A stretch of DNA of 64,000 nucleotides from Zhengitettix transpicula (GCA_037074705.1 CM073590.1:208550746-208614745), one strand, 5' to 3'. Positions 47,814 through 60,169 are shown, counted from the stretch's first letter. A program made the numbers and translations. Notes: generated by a model not told the origin, from the sequence alone.

Positions 47814-50800
47814 TTAAAGATAATCAGATTTTTTACAGTGAGAGGACCGTTATGCAATTGAGTTTCGACTCCATGAGGTCTTCTTACTTTGAAGGCCAGT
47901 GCGCATTTCAGTTGAATGAGAATAGTTACTGCATTTTATCAGTGACAACTTTCCTTCAAATTAATATGTTAACGTTTCTCATCGTAAATCATAGTTATGG
48001 TAAATCTCAAAGACTCTCTGGAGAAACCAGTTTGGTGGGATCGAATGATTCGCAGTTTTCACTAGCTTCATCATCCATTCAGTCACGACAAATCATAGAT
48101 TGGCATTCGAGCCGTACAGTTAATTCAGAAAGTGCTTGCTCAAGCCTTCTAGATTAAGTTAAGAAACAAGAAATCCCTTAGTGCCTGGGACAGGAGCCTT
48201 AAACTGATTAAAACGTTTCGTTGTAGCTGAATCCAACAACGTAGGTGTACTCGCATCATAGGAGAAATGGAATCTACCGGGAAGTCGCAGAATTGCCTGG
48301 CAACAGCCTAAGTTCCATTGACCAGGTCGTCGGACTCCCCATAAGGCAACAGCTTCTGATGGCTCCTTTGTGGTTGAAGTATGAGGAAATGGTGGCTTGA
48401 TTTGCACTGGATGCCAAGCGTGTCTATCAGATGTGGAGCGCGCTGCGAGGCATCGATTACGTACTTTCACATAACGAGACCACGACCTGTTCTTACGCTG
48501 TTCACTGCATAAATGAGGTGTCAGAGGAAGGCCACGGAAACGTGTTTTGCCAGGCTTCGATGCCAGAGGTGATATAAATTACACAGCGTTCACAGCAGCC
48601 TCTGTCAATCACAGTCTGGTTAGACTTTCCCGTTCGCGAAATGATGAAACACCTTCGTTATGAAAATTTTATACTTTTGGACTTTGGGCACAAGGGCCCT
48701 TAATTGTTGGGTAACATAAACTACTTCAATATGTCTACATTCTATCAGAATTCAAATGAAGCATACTGATTAATCAATATAGATAGCCTTTTTGAAATTA
48801 CGTTCACCGTTTTTAATGACCCTGTGCTCTTTCCAGGGTATTTTTCTGTTTACTCAGTATTATTGTACACTGAAACTATAAATGATATTCTACCAACTTA
48901 GCATGTATTGAAGTTTATTGGATTGCCCAACGCAGCTCGCTTGGGAGGATGCACAGGAAGTAAGCACCCGTTGTTGTCATCCAATGAAGTCAACAGAGTA
49001 AAAACCTAAACGTACGTGGTGTCGAAAAAAATTATTGCAAAAGTGTGGAGTTTCTGCATTGGTTCGACGAATTTCGTGAGTGGGGAATTGAGATATGAAT
49101 GAGCAAGTCACAGAAATAGTATTTGTCAAATAGGGATGCTTTAAGATTCAACAAACAGACAAGAACCTCGTTCTGTTACGATTCCGTGACTACACAAGAA
49201 GCCAGTTACAGCGTGTGATTTTGGATTGAAGACTTTTCAAATAATTACGAACAAAATATTTTTATCTGCCCCGATAATATTTTTCTTAATATCCGAACGA
49301 ACTTAACTATGTTTTTTTTTATAAAACCGTGTCTGATTGGTAGGTTTGTGATAACGTCTCAATAATATCCACATCTCCGCTTGGTGCCAGCAGGCGACCG
49401 CCTTGTGAACTGCGCAGGACTACAAAATGACTTAAGCCATTAATCTGTGATGAAAGAAATAATATAAGTCAATAAATTCACACAGAAGAGATTATAATTT
49501 TTTTAAAGTCCCAAATAATTTACTGCTAACATATGCATAAAATAACACAAAATTATGGATATAATTAAGGAAGAATTCCTTTTTCTTTCTTAATTTTTTC
49601 AATCGTGATGAAATAGTCTGAATTGGATAAGGAAACTTTTTGTTTTAGTCGAACCCAAATAGCATTTATTTTATTTAACATTTCAGCAGTGAGACAATTA
49701 AATCCAAAATTTCGATGTAAATCTTTCATTTGATTCTTAGTGTCAGTTCAAGTAAAAATGATAAGATTTAAACGAATAAAAACTTCACATAAAATAGTCA
49801 AGAAAAATCCGCGGTAATTGGAATAATCATCGAAGAAAGAGCATTGAAAATTCTACGTCATCATTTCTTTACTGATACCCAGTGCTCGTTAGGATGCCCA
49901 ATATTGAGCTGCATTTTCAAAATGGTATCAAATATTTCAACCCCAACATCAATGTCCGTTGTATGATCGGACTCAAGTTTATTGCGTCGTTAAATCACCT
50001 CGAAAATTCGCTAATTCCTGTTGGTATCGTACGACATGGAAATGGGAAAAGGACTGACGTTCAGACAAATGTGATTCCAAACATTATTTTAAAATCGCGT
50101 TGTGTGGTTAATTAGAATCCGATGTAACATTGTTGCGTATGTAGTTAAACTGTATGGAGTAACTAAATTATGGATTATTTAGGTGTGGATTTCTTGCGTG
50201 TTGTCCAGACAAAAGCAAAATAAATGATTTTAAGCACTCCTGAGCTGATACATTACGACGTTTATTTTTCTGCAAAGTTAACATATATTTATGGGCGTTT
50301 CAGTTACCTCACGTGCGACTATAAACAATATTTTGAAATAAACAGCGGCTTTCCACCTGGATCTGTAAATTTCAGTTTCGCCAACTGGCGTCGGAGGTTT
50401 TGTGGCAATGTATTTCGATTAGAGAAGAGGAATATTAATTTTGGTGTCGTAACTTCTGCTCGCAGTGGTTAGCAGTCCGCGAGACGGGAACCGGTTCTTA
50501 ATGTCCGCGACTCCTTGTCTGAGGTGGATTCGAAGTGAGTTGGGAGTTGGTTATTGATGGCCCCGGCACTGAACGAGATTTGCAGGCCACGTGCGACGTT
50601 AGGGAGCTTTAACAATCCAACACTGGCAGGCAATGCAATAATAACGCTACTGTGGTAATCGTGGCAATGTACGAACTTTCAGTTCCCGAGCAGCTTAATC
50701 CTGGAAGTCAAGGAACTCGAGACCTATTGTAAGGTATTTTCCAATGTTATAAGACAAAATAAAAGTCAGTCGCTCTATTTTCATTTATTGACAATACTCG

Positions 50801-50889
50801 TATATCGATTTAGTCAATAACGGCTGCTACAGGCAAGGCAGCAAAACATTAGCTCAATATTTTTTGTATGATTTATACGTAAATGAAAT
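47814..50889. other. Unassigned sequence
   Basis: Open frames at 47852-48157 (+, 101 codons), 48159-48470 (-, 103), 49882-50115 (+, 77) and 50224-50472 (+, 82) show no recognisable domain. No start context, splice pattern or neighbour supports a gene. Nothing else was recognised. Confidence 0.35.
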
Positions 50890-50967
50890 ATTTAAACCTG
50901 AAGGGTCCTAAAACAAGGACGAAACGTCTGTTTATTCCATTTTTTGTTAATAAACAATTTCGGACTC
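50890..50967 (+). repeat. Single P2 arm with hammerhead-like core
   Basis: CCTGAAGG, GTCC, an 8-nt loop, GGAC and GAAACGTCTG (core 50898-50925), then TTTTTTGTTAATAAACAATT, matching the right arm at 37.1 kb. Here the box is followed directly by the stem, without the extra base of the 37 kb arms. Confidence 0.7.
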
Positions 50968-51054
50968 AAGGTCACTCATTTACTTATAATAAAAACATTT
51001 AATCCAGAGGAAGATAACTACTCCAGTAAATAAATCTCAATTTTACGTACCTCA

Positions 51055-51290
51055 GGCGAGTTTATGATCTTCATATGCAGCTATGACCCAAAGCGCAACC
51101 CGCCTGTCGGTACCTGTCTCGTCTAGTCTCTCTATCAAAATGCCATGTGGAACGATTTTAAATGCTTTAACAAAATCTATGACAGCATCTATTCTTCCGC
51201 CTTTTGTCTATTTCGTCGGACGGAGTTCAGCAAACTTATGTGAAAACAACTCTTCCTGCCTTCCAAATAAAATATTTTAAACAGTGCCAA
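51055..51290 (-). pseudogene. Non-LTR retrotransposon reverse transcriptase fragment
   Basis: The minus-strand translation includes GGRIDAVIDFVKAF, IVPHGILIERLDETGTD and RRVALWVIAAY, the block around the first catalytic Asp of LINE reverse transcriptases (usual form DFSKAFD.VPH). Here one residue near the Asp is lost and the KAFD Asp is Lys. A TAG lies upstream (after RPTK). It is a short broken fragment, CR1- or Jockey-like in style. The plus-strand open frame 51083-51280 is its shadow. Confidence 0.75.
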
Positions 51291-51831
51291 ACAAAAAACA
51301 AGTATAATGTTGATTAATATACTAAAAATCCAAATAAGTCTTCATATATTAAGTAAAATGATTTAGTTAACCTACGTCAATGTACATAGAAGTTTTCGGC
51401 CTTTGTAAGAACCAGACTCACCTTTTAAAATACAAAATAATACACATAATTAGAGAAACACCCGTATAAATAAATTAATCCAGATACAAAGGTTGAGAAC
51501 TGTGGAAATACATACGTCACCTACATACGTGACGTAGGTTCAATAAATCATGTAACCGAAATTTGGAGAACTTTTTTGGTTTTTATTCCGTTAAAATGTT
51601 ATTTAGGTATATCAAGACTCCCTACGATTCGAAAATCGTCGTGGCGTAGATGGCTCAATATGAAGGTATTATTTTTTTTAATTTAACAAATTTTGCTTCC
51701 TTTCCTTTTTACAAAATATAATAAATACATGAAATAATTAAGTATTGACGGACTTGATGATATTGACCCGTGTTTAAACGTATAAGTATTGTACGAATGC
51801 TTTGACGCTGGGCGGTGAGGGAAAGGGACTG
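51291..51831. other. Unassigned AT-rich sequence
   Basis: Nothing recognised. Confidence 0.4.
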
Positions 51832-52676
51832 GGACGTTTCGGCGCAGGGACTATTTGGCGCGAGTCATTTCGGCATTTGATCATTTTGGTGTGAGAATTT
51901 AATTGAAACTTAGTTATTATTAATTCCATTAGTCCCCGGATAAGGAAATAGTTTACATCTTATTATGAAATCACAAATAATTATTATTTTAACCTACAAT
52001 AATTAGCGTTTAGAAATTTAAAATTACATAAAAACACAAAAATTTTAGTGTACAAAATAATTAAGAATACAATAATTATATGCAATTAATTAATAGTATT
52101 AATGTTTCCGTAATTAAATAACTTAATAAATCACATAAAACTTTTCATTACTAAGAGTGCAATATTTAATTTACAAAATATGCATATAACATGTAAAGCA
52201 GAGTTATTATAGCCTGTAAAATAATAGACAAATAAAAATCTCATCGAAAAACACATTATACACGTTTGAGAGAATTTTCACGTATCTAGGCTTCAGAATT
52301 TCCGTCCCTGCGTTGATATGTTAATCGGTATATATTTTTCTCATCTCTAATGAACTAAATCAGTGATTTTATCACAAAATAAATAACAGAATATTTTTAT
52401 TCTCACTAGTACAGATAGTGATAGTCATCGACCGAAGTAAATCATATATAGAATTTAAATATATTTTACAATCTTAAAAGCTATAATATAAATTTTATTG
52501 GCCAAATAAACCAAGAATAAAATGTATAATAAAGAAATTCTTCATACAAATTTGTAACACATACACGACGTTTTCTGATTACATCACAACCTTTTCAGAT
52601 ATTGATTAATTAGTAGACCTTTAAAATATAAAGCTTACATTCAATTGCTCATGAATATATATATATATATGTATAT

Positions 52677-53538
52677 TGATGCCAATTAATTAGGACATTA
52701 ATTGTTTGAGCATAAAAATATAAATTGTTTGAAAATACTTTGTAGCGGCGGTCCAGAGCATAGCGACAATGGAGCCCAGCTCTGTTCCTTTGTCGGAAGG
52801 TCCGAAAAACTTATGCGCGCTAAAAGGCAAGACGATAGTATAGTTCGCAAGAAATTAGTGTTAGTAGCAGTTCGCGGAAAGACATCGTCAAGGTATAACT
52901 GTCCGTTGGAGGAGAATTCAACAGAGTCGGCGATAAAAAAATTTAACAGAGTTGGTTGGTGCCTGGACATTTCTGAGGACAAAGTAAAATATTCACGAAA
53001 GCATAACGTCGAAACTTGCTAAGTAAAAGCAGTTTTGTGTCCATAGCCGGCCAGAAATAGTAAAATTTCAGTTTGAGTCCAATGCAGTAAAGACTGGCAA
53101 ATCTACAGACCAAGGAATTCGCCTAAGGTAAGCAGAATTCACCTAAGGCAAGCAGTCAACAGATAGCTGATAACAAAAGGGGAGGATCATCCGAGTTCCT
53201 GACATCATATAAAATTTCGGCTTAGAATCAGTGTAAAATCTGTGAGTTTTAGAATCAGTGTAAAATTCCGCAATAGTGTATTTCGAAAACGAAAGGTATG
53301 CTGGACAAATATGAGTAACAGGATATTAAATAATTAATTATGTGAACGTAATTGAAAGATAGAAGTCAGATTTCGTTCTCTGTTTAAATTGTTAATTGGT
53401 TCTAATCTTTTTACTACTTAATTTCGTTCTCTTTTTAAATTTCGTTCGAGTTTAATTGTCAAGTAAATTTCTTTTCTTTGTGGTTTGTTTATTAATAAGA
53501 TTTATAAATATAATTGATTTCTAATTGTGTATATTACA
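52677..53538 (+). mobile_element. Solo LTR C of the Gypsy-type family
   Basis: Plus strand, TGATGCCAATTAATTAGGAC to GTATATTACA, flanked by ATAT on both sides (52673-52676, 53539-53542) within TA repeats. It shares long blocks with LTR B at the 5' side. It lacks the primer-binding-site-like motif found near the 3' end of A, B and D, and is the shortest at 862 bp. It lies inside the TTTCGGC-ended unit and is therefore younger than it. The 106-codon open frame 52702-53022 lies in the LTR and is not expected to code. Confidence 0.75.
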
Positions 53539-53542
53539 ATAT

Positions 53543-53561
53543 ATATATATATATATATAGC
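53543..53561. repeat. (TA)n microsatellite
   Basis: TA repeats directly right of LTR C; a similar tract lies at about 52654-52671 on its left. Confidence 0.9.
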
Positions 53562-53938
53562 AGAGTGCAGAAAGGACGAGACATTTACTTAGAACAACTT
53601 GTTGTTGGTCACAAACCTATAAGTAAATTTAAAAAATATCGTGATGCAGACAACAGAATTTTAATAATAGTGAGAAATTTATTATAGACTACTTGCGTGG
53701 TATAACTTATAATTATATTGTATAGAATTAATTTACTATTGTGTTCATTTACTGTTATTGAATTTCTACAATACCAATAAAACGTGTTTGTATTCTAAAC
53801 TTGAGAATTTGTTCATTTTCTAATATCAATATCAGTTGTGTATTTGTTTAAAAAAATTGTTTGTAACTAATGCCCTTGACTTTGAAAATTCTCCCGCCGA
53901 AACGTTCCTGAGCCGAAACGGTCCGCGCCGAAACGTCC

Positions 53939-55370
53939 TAGACCCGTGAGAGAAAATTTAATGTCCGGGGTCAGCGACAAGCGTCGACCACTGCGAGGCA
54001 GGCGGTGTCGCCCTGCCGCAGCTGCTTGTAGCCAACAGAACCCCAAACTCACTACATTCTATTGGGACATAAAACTGAGCAAAGTCGCTCAGTCTACCTG
54101 CTACCAGACGCTCACCGCTCGCCGCGAATACGTCTGACTCGAAACATGACTGTTCTCAGACCACACGCGTTTTCCCGCACTTCGCGGTCTTCAAAACCTT
54201 CCACACCTCAGAGGGTTTTCGCAAATATCAATATAGAAAGTAAGTCCGTCTCAGCTGCAGGTCACAACACTATTTTCTTGCCCCTGATCTTCTCGGGACC
54301 TGGCACCCATCACAACACAAGCCAAATTCATTCTTTGCCGTAATTGTCCCAATGACCGACGTTTTAATAATTTTGTATAAAATCATATAAAAACCTTATT
54401 ATATTATCATATAAAAAACTTATTACAATATTTCCGATCAAGAAAATTTAAAGAATGAAACAATGTAGGAATCTGTAAACTACTCACGTTTCTTATTGAA
54501 ACGTAAAAAGTTAAAAAAATATTTGAGAATTTCTGAAGACGCCTTGAGAGGTTGAATTGCATTCCAATCTTATCATATTGCAAAGAACGCATCCATTGTC
54601 AGTTGATCCGCACAATCAACTTTATCTTGCATCTTGCAGGTTTACGTAAACAAGCGTCGATTCAGAAATAATCCAGCCTACGTTATAAAATTTTCGTCTC
54701 CCCTCAAATAAAAGCGACGTTGACTTCCCTGTTTTTGGATATTGATCACATACGTACAGAAATTAACTATAACGAGTCACAAAAGCAACTGTGTTAATAT
54801 TTAAATTCTCTTTTCTCTCATCTAACTTTTAAATAAAAATTTGAATTTGAGAATAATGATTCATAAATTTGTACAATAAGGAAGAGTAATTTAAAAGAGA
54901 TATTAGTTTAATGGCTTCGTTTTTTCGCGTTACATTTAATATAAAATACAAGTCCTGTCAGGCGACGAGATTATTTGCAGGTGAGTTATAAATTGCGAGC
55001 AGTCGTTGTACAACGGTGGTGCTTGTAAACTCGGTCGTTAAAAGCAGTTCCGGATAAGAAGACGAATAGCAGGTGTGCGAATACAGAAGGAAGTTACGAA
55101 ACATATTCCATTTTTTCCCGTATCAGATCAGAAACAACCTGTTCCTGACCTGTAGGTGGCGACCTATTTTATTTCCCAGCAGTACCTTCGTTGGCATTAG
55201 CACGAACAAACAGGAAATGAAACTTGAAACACCAAAATCGGATTAGAATTTTTTTAATATTCTTTTAGAACTGTAAAAACAATTACAGTTGACAGAATAA
55301 ATTTGCTAATAAACGATAAAAATTTAAAACTTGTATATCTATTTCTAACAGTACTTTACTCGGAAAGCGT
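53939..55370. other. Unassigned sequence
   Basis: A GC-richer patch at about 53940-54320 with overlapping open frames of 63 and 93 codons, then AT-rich sequence. No domain recognised. Confidence 0.35.
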
Positions 55371-56820
55371 TATTTTTTTTAATTAAACAAAACTTTTATC
55401 TGAAGATTATTTGTTATTACATAAGTATTAGAGTATATACAATTAAAATCCTGTACATAATTAACCTGGGGTGTCTGAGGTGCATACATTGTTGGGTTAT
55501 GAGGGTTCGCTGGTGATGTTGAATTTGATGGGATGGATGGAGTGGGTGGATGGGGTCTGCGGGTATGAGTATGGGTGGGTTAAGAGGTGCCAGAGTGTTC
55601 TGGGGGAAGGATGAGGTCGATAGGGCGTTTTCTCTTGAGGCGACGTGCGTGTGGGGGTGGGGGAGGGTTGCAATGGAATTGCTGGATCGTGGTGTTGGGA
55701 TGATTGAAGGTGCTTTTGATTAATGAGGTTACGGATTTGGTGATTATTGAGTTTAATTGGGGAAGTTTAATGTTGTGGTGGATGACGGAATTTCTGAGGT
55801 ACCAGGGAGAGTTAGTGATGGTGCGAAGGATTATGTTTTGTTTGGTTTGGATTTTGACTGAATGGGTTTTGGCTGTTGCTTCCCATATGGATGAGGCGTA
55901 GGACCAGGTGGGTTGAATTATGGAGAGATATACTAGGCGTTTTGTGCTGAGGGCGAGTGGTGATTTTCTGTTTAGGAGAGGATATAAAGCTCTGAATTTA
56001 AGGTTAATTTTAGAGAGGAGGTGTTTAATGTGGGGTTTCCAAGAGAGTTTTGAATCGAAGAGGAGTCCTAGGTAGGTGGTTTCTGTTTTTGTGGGTATTT
56101 CGGCGTTGTTTAGATATAGGGGGATGTGCGGAGGAGGATTTTTGGATAGTGTGAATGGGACGGTTATTGAATTGGTGGGATTTATGCTGATTCGCCATTG
56201 CTTGGACCAGTGTTCTAGGTGGCTGAGCGCTGACTGGAGAGGTTGGATATTGGAGGTGAGAGAGGAGGTTTGGTAGGAGATGGCGATGTCGTCTACGAAA
56301 AAGATTGTGCTTGTGGCGGGATGTTGTGGAATATCGTGGGAGAAGATGTTGTATAGGAAGGAGGCAATGACGCTTCCTTGGGGGACTCCTGCAGTGATGG
56401 GGTGGGGTTGGGAGATGTGGTTATTTATTTTGATGGAGAAGGTTCTGTTGGAGACGTAGTTGAGGAGTATTCAATAATGGGTGTCGTTTAAGTAATCTTT
56501 GATTTTTTAGAGAAGGGAAGGATGATGAATTTTGTCGAACGCTTTTTCTATGTCAATAAAAGTGGTGATACAGGATTTACGCTGTTCGAAGGAGTTGTTT
56601 ATGAGGTTGGAGAGGGAGTATAATTGATGGCAGCAGGAATGTTTTGGATGAAAACCGTATTGTGTGTCAGGAACTAGGAAGGAGAGTTGGTTGATTAAAT
56701 GAGGGAGAAGTAATTTTTCAAATAGTTTGGAGATTGTAGGAAGGAGAATTATTGGTCGGTAATTTTCAGGGTGGGATTTTGGTTTGTTGGGTTCGGGAAG
56801 CGTTATTTGTTTAGTTAAAT
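55371..56820 (-). pseudogene. Jockey-type LINE, 5'-truncated ORF2 with poly-A tail
   Basis: Minus strand. The N-side begins ITLPEPNKPKSHPENYRPII, followed by LLPTISKLFEKLL, DTQYGFHPKHSC, TFIDIEKAFDKI (first catalytic Asp), AGVPQGSVIASFLYNIF, IFFVDDIAIS (catalytic pair, FVDD for the usual YADD), TTYLGLLFDSKLSWKPHI and a thumb with NSPWYLRNSVI. It ends in a Pro-rich tail and, after about 200 bp, a T run at 55372-55380 that marks the poly-A end. Two stops break the frame, TAA at 56507-56509 and TGA at 56471-56473; otherwise it is long and readable. It is 5'-truncated before the RT domain, as is usual for LINEs. In style it is close to the 40.6 kb copy (DTxYGFxxxHSC). Confidence 0.9.
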
Positions 56821-56864
56821 TTAAATCAATCAATAAAAATATTTCTGATCTTATACAGACATTA

Positions 56865-57080
56865 GGATTATTGTTAGAGACACACATTGTCCAAAAAGCT
56901 CAGTTTATTGTCATTCTCTAATTCAAATGTAAAATGTAGTTTGTGGTGATAAGCGTTAAAAATTAACGGTGTTAATTTGGTAAGTTGTTTGTTATTTCTT
57001 TTATTTTTTGTGTAATTTAGCTTGCCTTTGTTTACCGAAACGTCGTCAAGTAAAAAGTGTCTATATAAGGTCATCAATTG
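56865..57080 (-). pseudogene. Penelope-like element reverse transcriptase fragment
   Basis: The minus-strand frame 56874-57077 includes LTPLIFNAYHHKLHFTFELE followed by NDNKLSFLD. This matches the 'F..YH..I.FT.E.E..N.L.FLD' block C-terminal to the catalytic core of PLE reverse transcriptases. The frame stops four codons later, and the Jockey-type fragment starts about 50 bp further on, possibly inserted here. The upstream part contains GACGACGTTTCGG, reminiscent of the P arms. Only this block remains. Confidence 0.7.
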
Positions 57081-58012
57081 TTTTATTAATTCAAAACAGA
57101 CGTTAAATTAAAACTTTTAAATCAATGAATTACAAATTTAAGATATGAAAAAAGTTGTGCGCGTGTTAATTATAATGCATTGTTTGTTCAGTTGTTGTTT
57201 TAGTTGGATGGTAACGTGTTTTAAAAAAATAACTCACGGTTGTTAAATGTCATAATAAGTGCAGAATATTTAGACGTGTAATTATTTTGATTCTTCAACT
57301 TTCCATTTTTTTAAAAAATCTGAAAATATCTCATCAGAATATATTAGTGTGTCAAAGTACGCTAAAACATCTTAATGATCTCACACCACTAGGTCGGATT
57401 TTAATAATTTACTCCATCCACCACATTTCGAAGTATCGTGAGCAGATGACTGGACGAAAATAGCTTGCAACATCGCATATTGCTGCATTTCTTCACACCA
57501 TATCTCTCAACTAATCTAATCCAGTCTACTGCGCATGAGAATATAAGAACAATGGTTGTAATTCGTGATTGTTGCCTCATCCATCGGGTGAAATTCATAT
57601 TGAAGACCGATGCAGACAGCAACATATTTACCCCCCGAATGTCTTGTTCGTAAATACCCCTCATCTTTGAAATTACCAATATTTATTTGGCATTCAATAG
57701 TTTTGCATAATTATTTATTAATACATCCTATTTATAGTAATTGATATAATAATTTTTTATAGATTGAAATATATAAAAAGCTTACGCTAGTCCAATTTAA
57801 CTTATAAAAACGCTGGTACGATCTAGACTTTCATTTTAGGTTGTTTATTTATATATATTTATAGTATTTACTGGAACTGGAACGACATCTGAGGATTCTT
57901 CGATTTAAATAAACCGATCTTTATGTAAGTCGTTGTGGAAATGGGACAAGCATTGAACTACTGAGGATGATGTCTCACTCGTATTTACGAGTACTTCACG
58001 CACCTAAGACCC
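57081..58012. other. Unassigned AT-rich sequence
   Basis: Nothing recognised. The open frames at 57401-57679 (-) and 57465-57653 (+) overlap and have no family resemblance. Confidence 0.4.
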
Positions 58013-58272
58013 CTCTCCCGCCATCGGAAGGGCGTGGGACAAGTACCAAATGCCCGACCTACCTGATGCAGGTTTTTATAGGGTTTGTCCTGCATTACTT
58101 TTAGGCGAATGCCGGGTAGGATCTTTAAACTATAGCCCGGGGTCCCTAGTTAACCCTCGGCTACCTTCCTCTACCCTTTCGCATCCCCCATTTCAAATCC
58201 CTTCCAATGCTATTAAAGGGGAGTTGCCACCAGATGGATTACCCTCATGTAGCCTGTTACACTAAAAAAAAA
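58013..58272 (+). mobile_element. R-family retroposon, copy 7 with poly-A tail
   Basis: Starts at CCTCTCCCGCCATCGGAAGG and ends GCCTGTTACACTAAAAAAAA. It carries a 71-codon frame (58050-58265) in the same phase as copy 5, ending on the TAA at the head of the A tail. It is 5'-truncated relative to the 9.8 kb copy. Confidence 0.82.
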
Positions 58273-58765
58273 TTGTGGTTGCAAAAATGTTGATGTGTAA
58301 GAAGTAATCTGCGCCCAACCGCAATTTTCTTCGCTGCAAGAACCTGCTAATCGAACCCTTAAACTTTTCATCTGATGTGCGTGCCTTTCGATTGTGTCCA
58401 GAGATTAGTCCGCCCACTTCCTGGCAACACCGAACACTCCGGATCATGACAATATTTTTTAAGCGTAAAATGACGAAATTGTCTACCTATTGCATTGAAA
58501 TACAATACAGTTCAACAGTTCATTTACTCAAAATAACTGTTTCTTTTATCACAAAAACGCTTGTGAAGCAACGAAAGCTATACGAACTTTTATGTTCTGA
58601 GTTTAATTTATAAAGAGCTCCCGCGTGGATAAGCAAAACTCCAACTGTGGTCACGTGTGATTACACGGTAATTCAAACTAATAAAAAATTCCACCATAAA
58701 TTTTCCCCATGTTTTATGATCAAAGATAAAAATTCTTATTTGAATTGAAAAAATTTTCGTCTGAT
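58273..58765. other. Unassigned sequence
   Basis: Nothing recognised. Small frames at 58262-58447 (-) and 58377-58613 (+) overlap. Confidence 0.4.
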
Positions 58766-59080
58766 TGAAAAATAATAATTAGATAGACAGCCAAATACAC
58801 ACAAAATAAGTGATAATATAAATACAACACAACGTTTCTAGGATCCTTGTCTCTTTGTTCAAGTGCTAATAAGTGCCTAGAGCGACACAACTGCACTCGT
58901 CTGTTGACAAAACTCAGGAATGTCTAGGCTTTTGAGGTTTGTCAACTGACGAGTGCAGTTGTGTCGCTTTAGGCACTTCTTAGCACCTGAAGAAAGACAC
59001 AAGGATCCCAGAAACGTTGTGTGGTATTTATATTATCACTTTTTTGTCTGTATTTAGCTATATTTCTTATTATTAAAATT
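58766..59080. repeat. P1 arm pair forming a large palindrome
   Basis: The left arm (about 58766-58915) is the reverse complement, with few mismatches, of the right arm (about 58934-59080), around a loop of about 18 bp. Shared blocks: GTGATAATATAAATAC, ACAACGTTTCT, GGATCCTTGT, AAGTGCCTA, CGACACAACTGCACTCGT, GTTGACAAA. Each arm has the P1 core; the right one reads CACCTGAAGAAAGACAC, GGATCCCAGAAACG (58987-59015), while the left has CTTGAAC in place of CTGAAGA. No coding capacity. Confidence 0.85.
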
Positions 59081-60167
59081 GTTTTTTATGCGAAGAGATT
59101 TGAAACACTTCCAAAAAATGATTTTTTAATTTAATTAAAATCACCGCTAAATATTATTCCGTCACAAGATACCAGCTTTTATATAAGCTCCTAAATGGTG
59201 AAATTAATATTTCAGAAGGGAAGAAGAAGCGGAGAGCAACTAAGCTTGAATATTTCATCTCGGTAGACAAACGTTCCGACTGCAAATCCTGCTTTGTTCA
59301 TCTGCCGCTAAAGTCATTCATGGCCTCTGCGAGATTCAACATGGAAACTGCAGACCAGCATTTACTCTCCATCAATTATTAATGTCAGCAGTACACAAAC
59401 CTTATACATTGCTTTGAGAAACAGTTAAAGTTTTTCGTCATTCAGATAATTGCTATTTTGTCTCGAAATATATTCTAGCTTCGTTAAACTTGTTATGCCA
59501 ACACTTGTATAAACTGTGTTGCAAAAATAAAATCAGCCGACAAAATTGCCGCTATGGTTATATCAGAAGGTAAAAGTACCCCTATAGTTAATAACTTACT
59601 AAATGGCGTCAGGGAGTTTCAAAATATCGTGCGTTTTCCTAAAAGTAGAAATATCGCGAAAGAAGAAACCAGAAAGGTTTAAATGATAAATACAGTGCGT
59701 GCGACAGGCTTGGGTACTTAAATATACAAACTTGTTTTTCGTGTGGTATAGTTTGTGATTTTAAATGTAAGAAATATGGAACTTATTACTTTGTGTATGA
59801 GGTATTATTCTTTTAGTAAAATATCGAGAAAAGTTCAAATTAAATAAAATTTATGAAACTTATGTTTGAGGCTTATCAGTAGTCGCTCCTATTGTTTTTT
59901 TTTAAAAAAAAGACATCAGCGTCGCTAACTTAAAAACAACTGTAAAAAGGATGAACTAGTCTCGACGATTTCCGTCCTGTTTTATTACTCAGCGGAGGCA
60001 CTCCCTTTACGCATTCAATGTGGCTGACGCACACTGTTCTAACTTATTCTCTTGTGTGCAAAATAGTTTCTCACGTCCGTATAAAAAAATATTTATATCT
60101 CTTATACTGCATGAGTAAAGGTCTAAAAGAAGGAATGAAATGTGCTGAAAAATTCTTATACAGAATG
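59081..60167. other. Unassigned AT-rich sequence
   Basis: Nothing recognised. Confidence 0.4.
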
Positions 60168-60169
60168 TA

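Larger units (their letters stand above)
51832..53938. mobile_element. Unclassified DNA-transposon-like unit with tandem TTTCGGC termini
   Basis: The left end reads GGACGTTTCGGCGCAGGGAC, followed by two or three more diverged TTTGGCGC / TTTCGGC / TTTTGGTG repeats about 15 bp apart and then GAGAATTT. The right end is the mirror image (in complement GGACGTTTCGGCGCGG, then two further GTTTCGGC repeats and GAGAATTTTC). Between them lie about 1.2 kb of AT-rich non-coding sequence and the nested LTR C. No clear target-site duplication and no transposase were seen, so the superfamily is unknown. The mirror symmetry of the tandem subrepeats makes a single mobile unit the best explanation. Confidence 0.6.

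Noticed and set aside
51083..51280. Plus-strand 65-codon frame
   Set aside because: It is the antisense of a LINE reverse transcriptase fragment that is clearly readable on the minus strand.
52702..53022. 106-codon frame as a gene
   Set aside because: It lies wholly within solo LTR C and is not kept in LTRs A and B.
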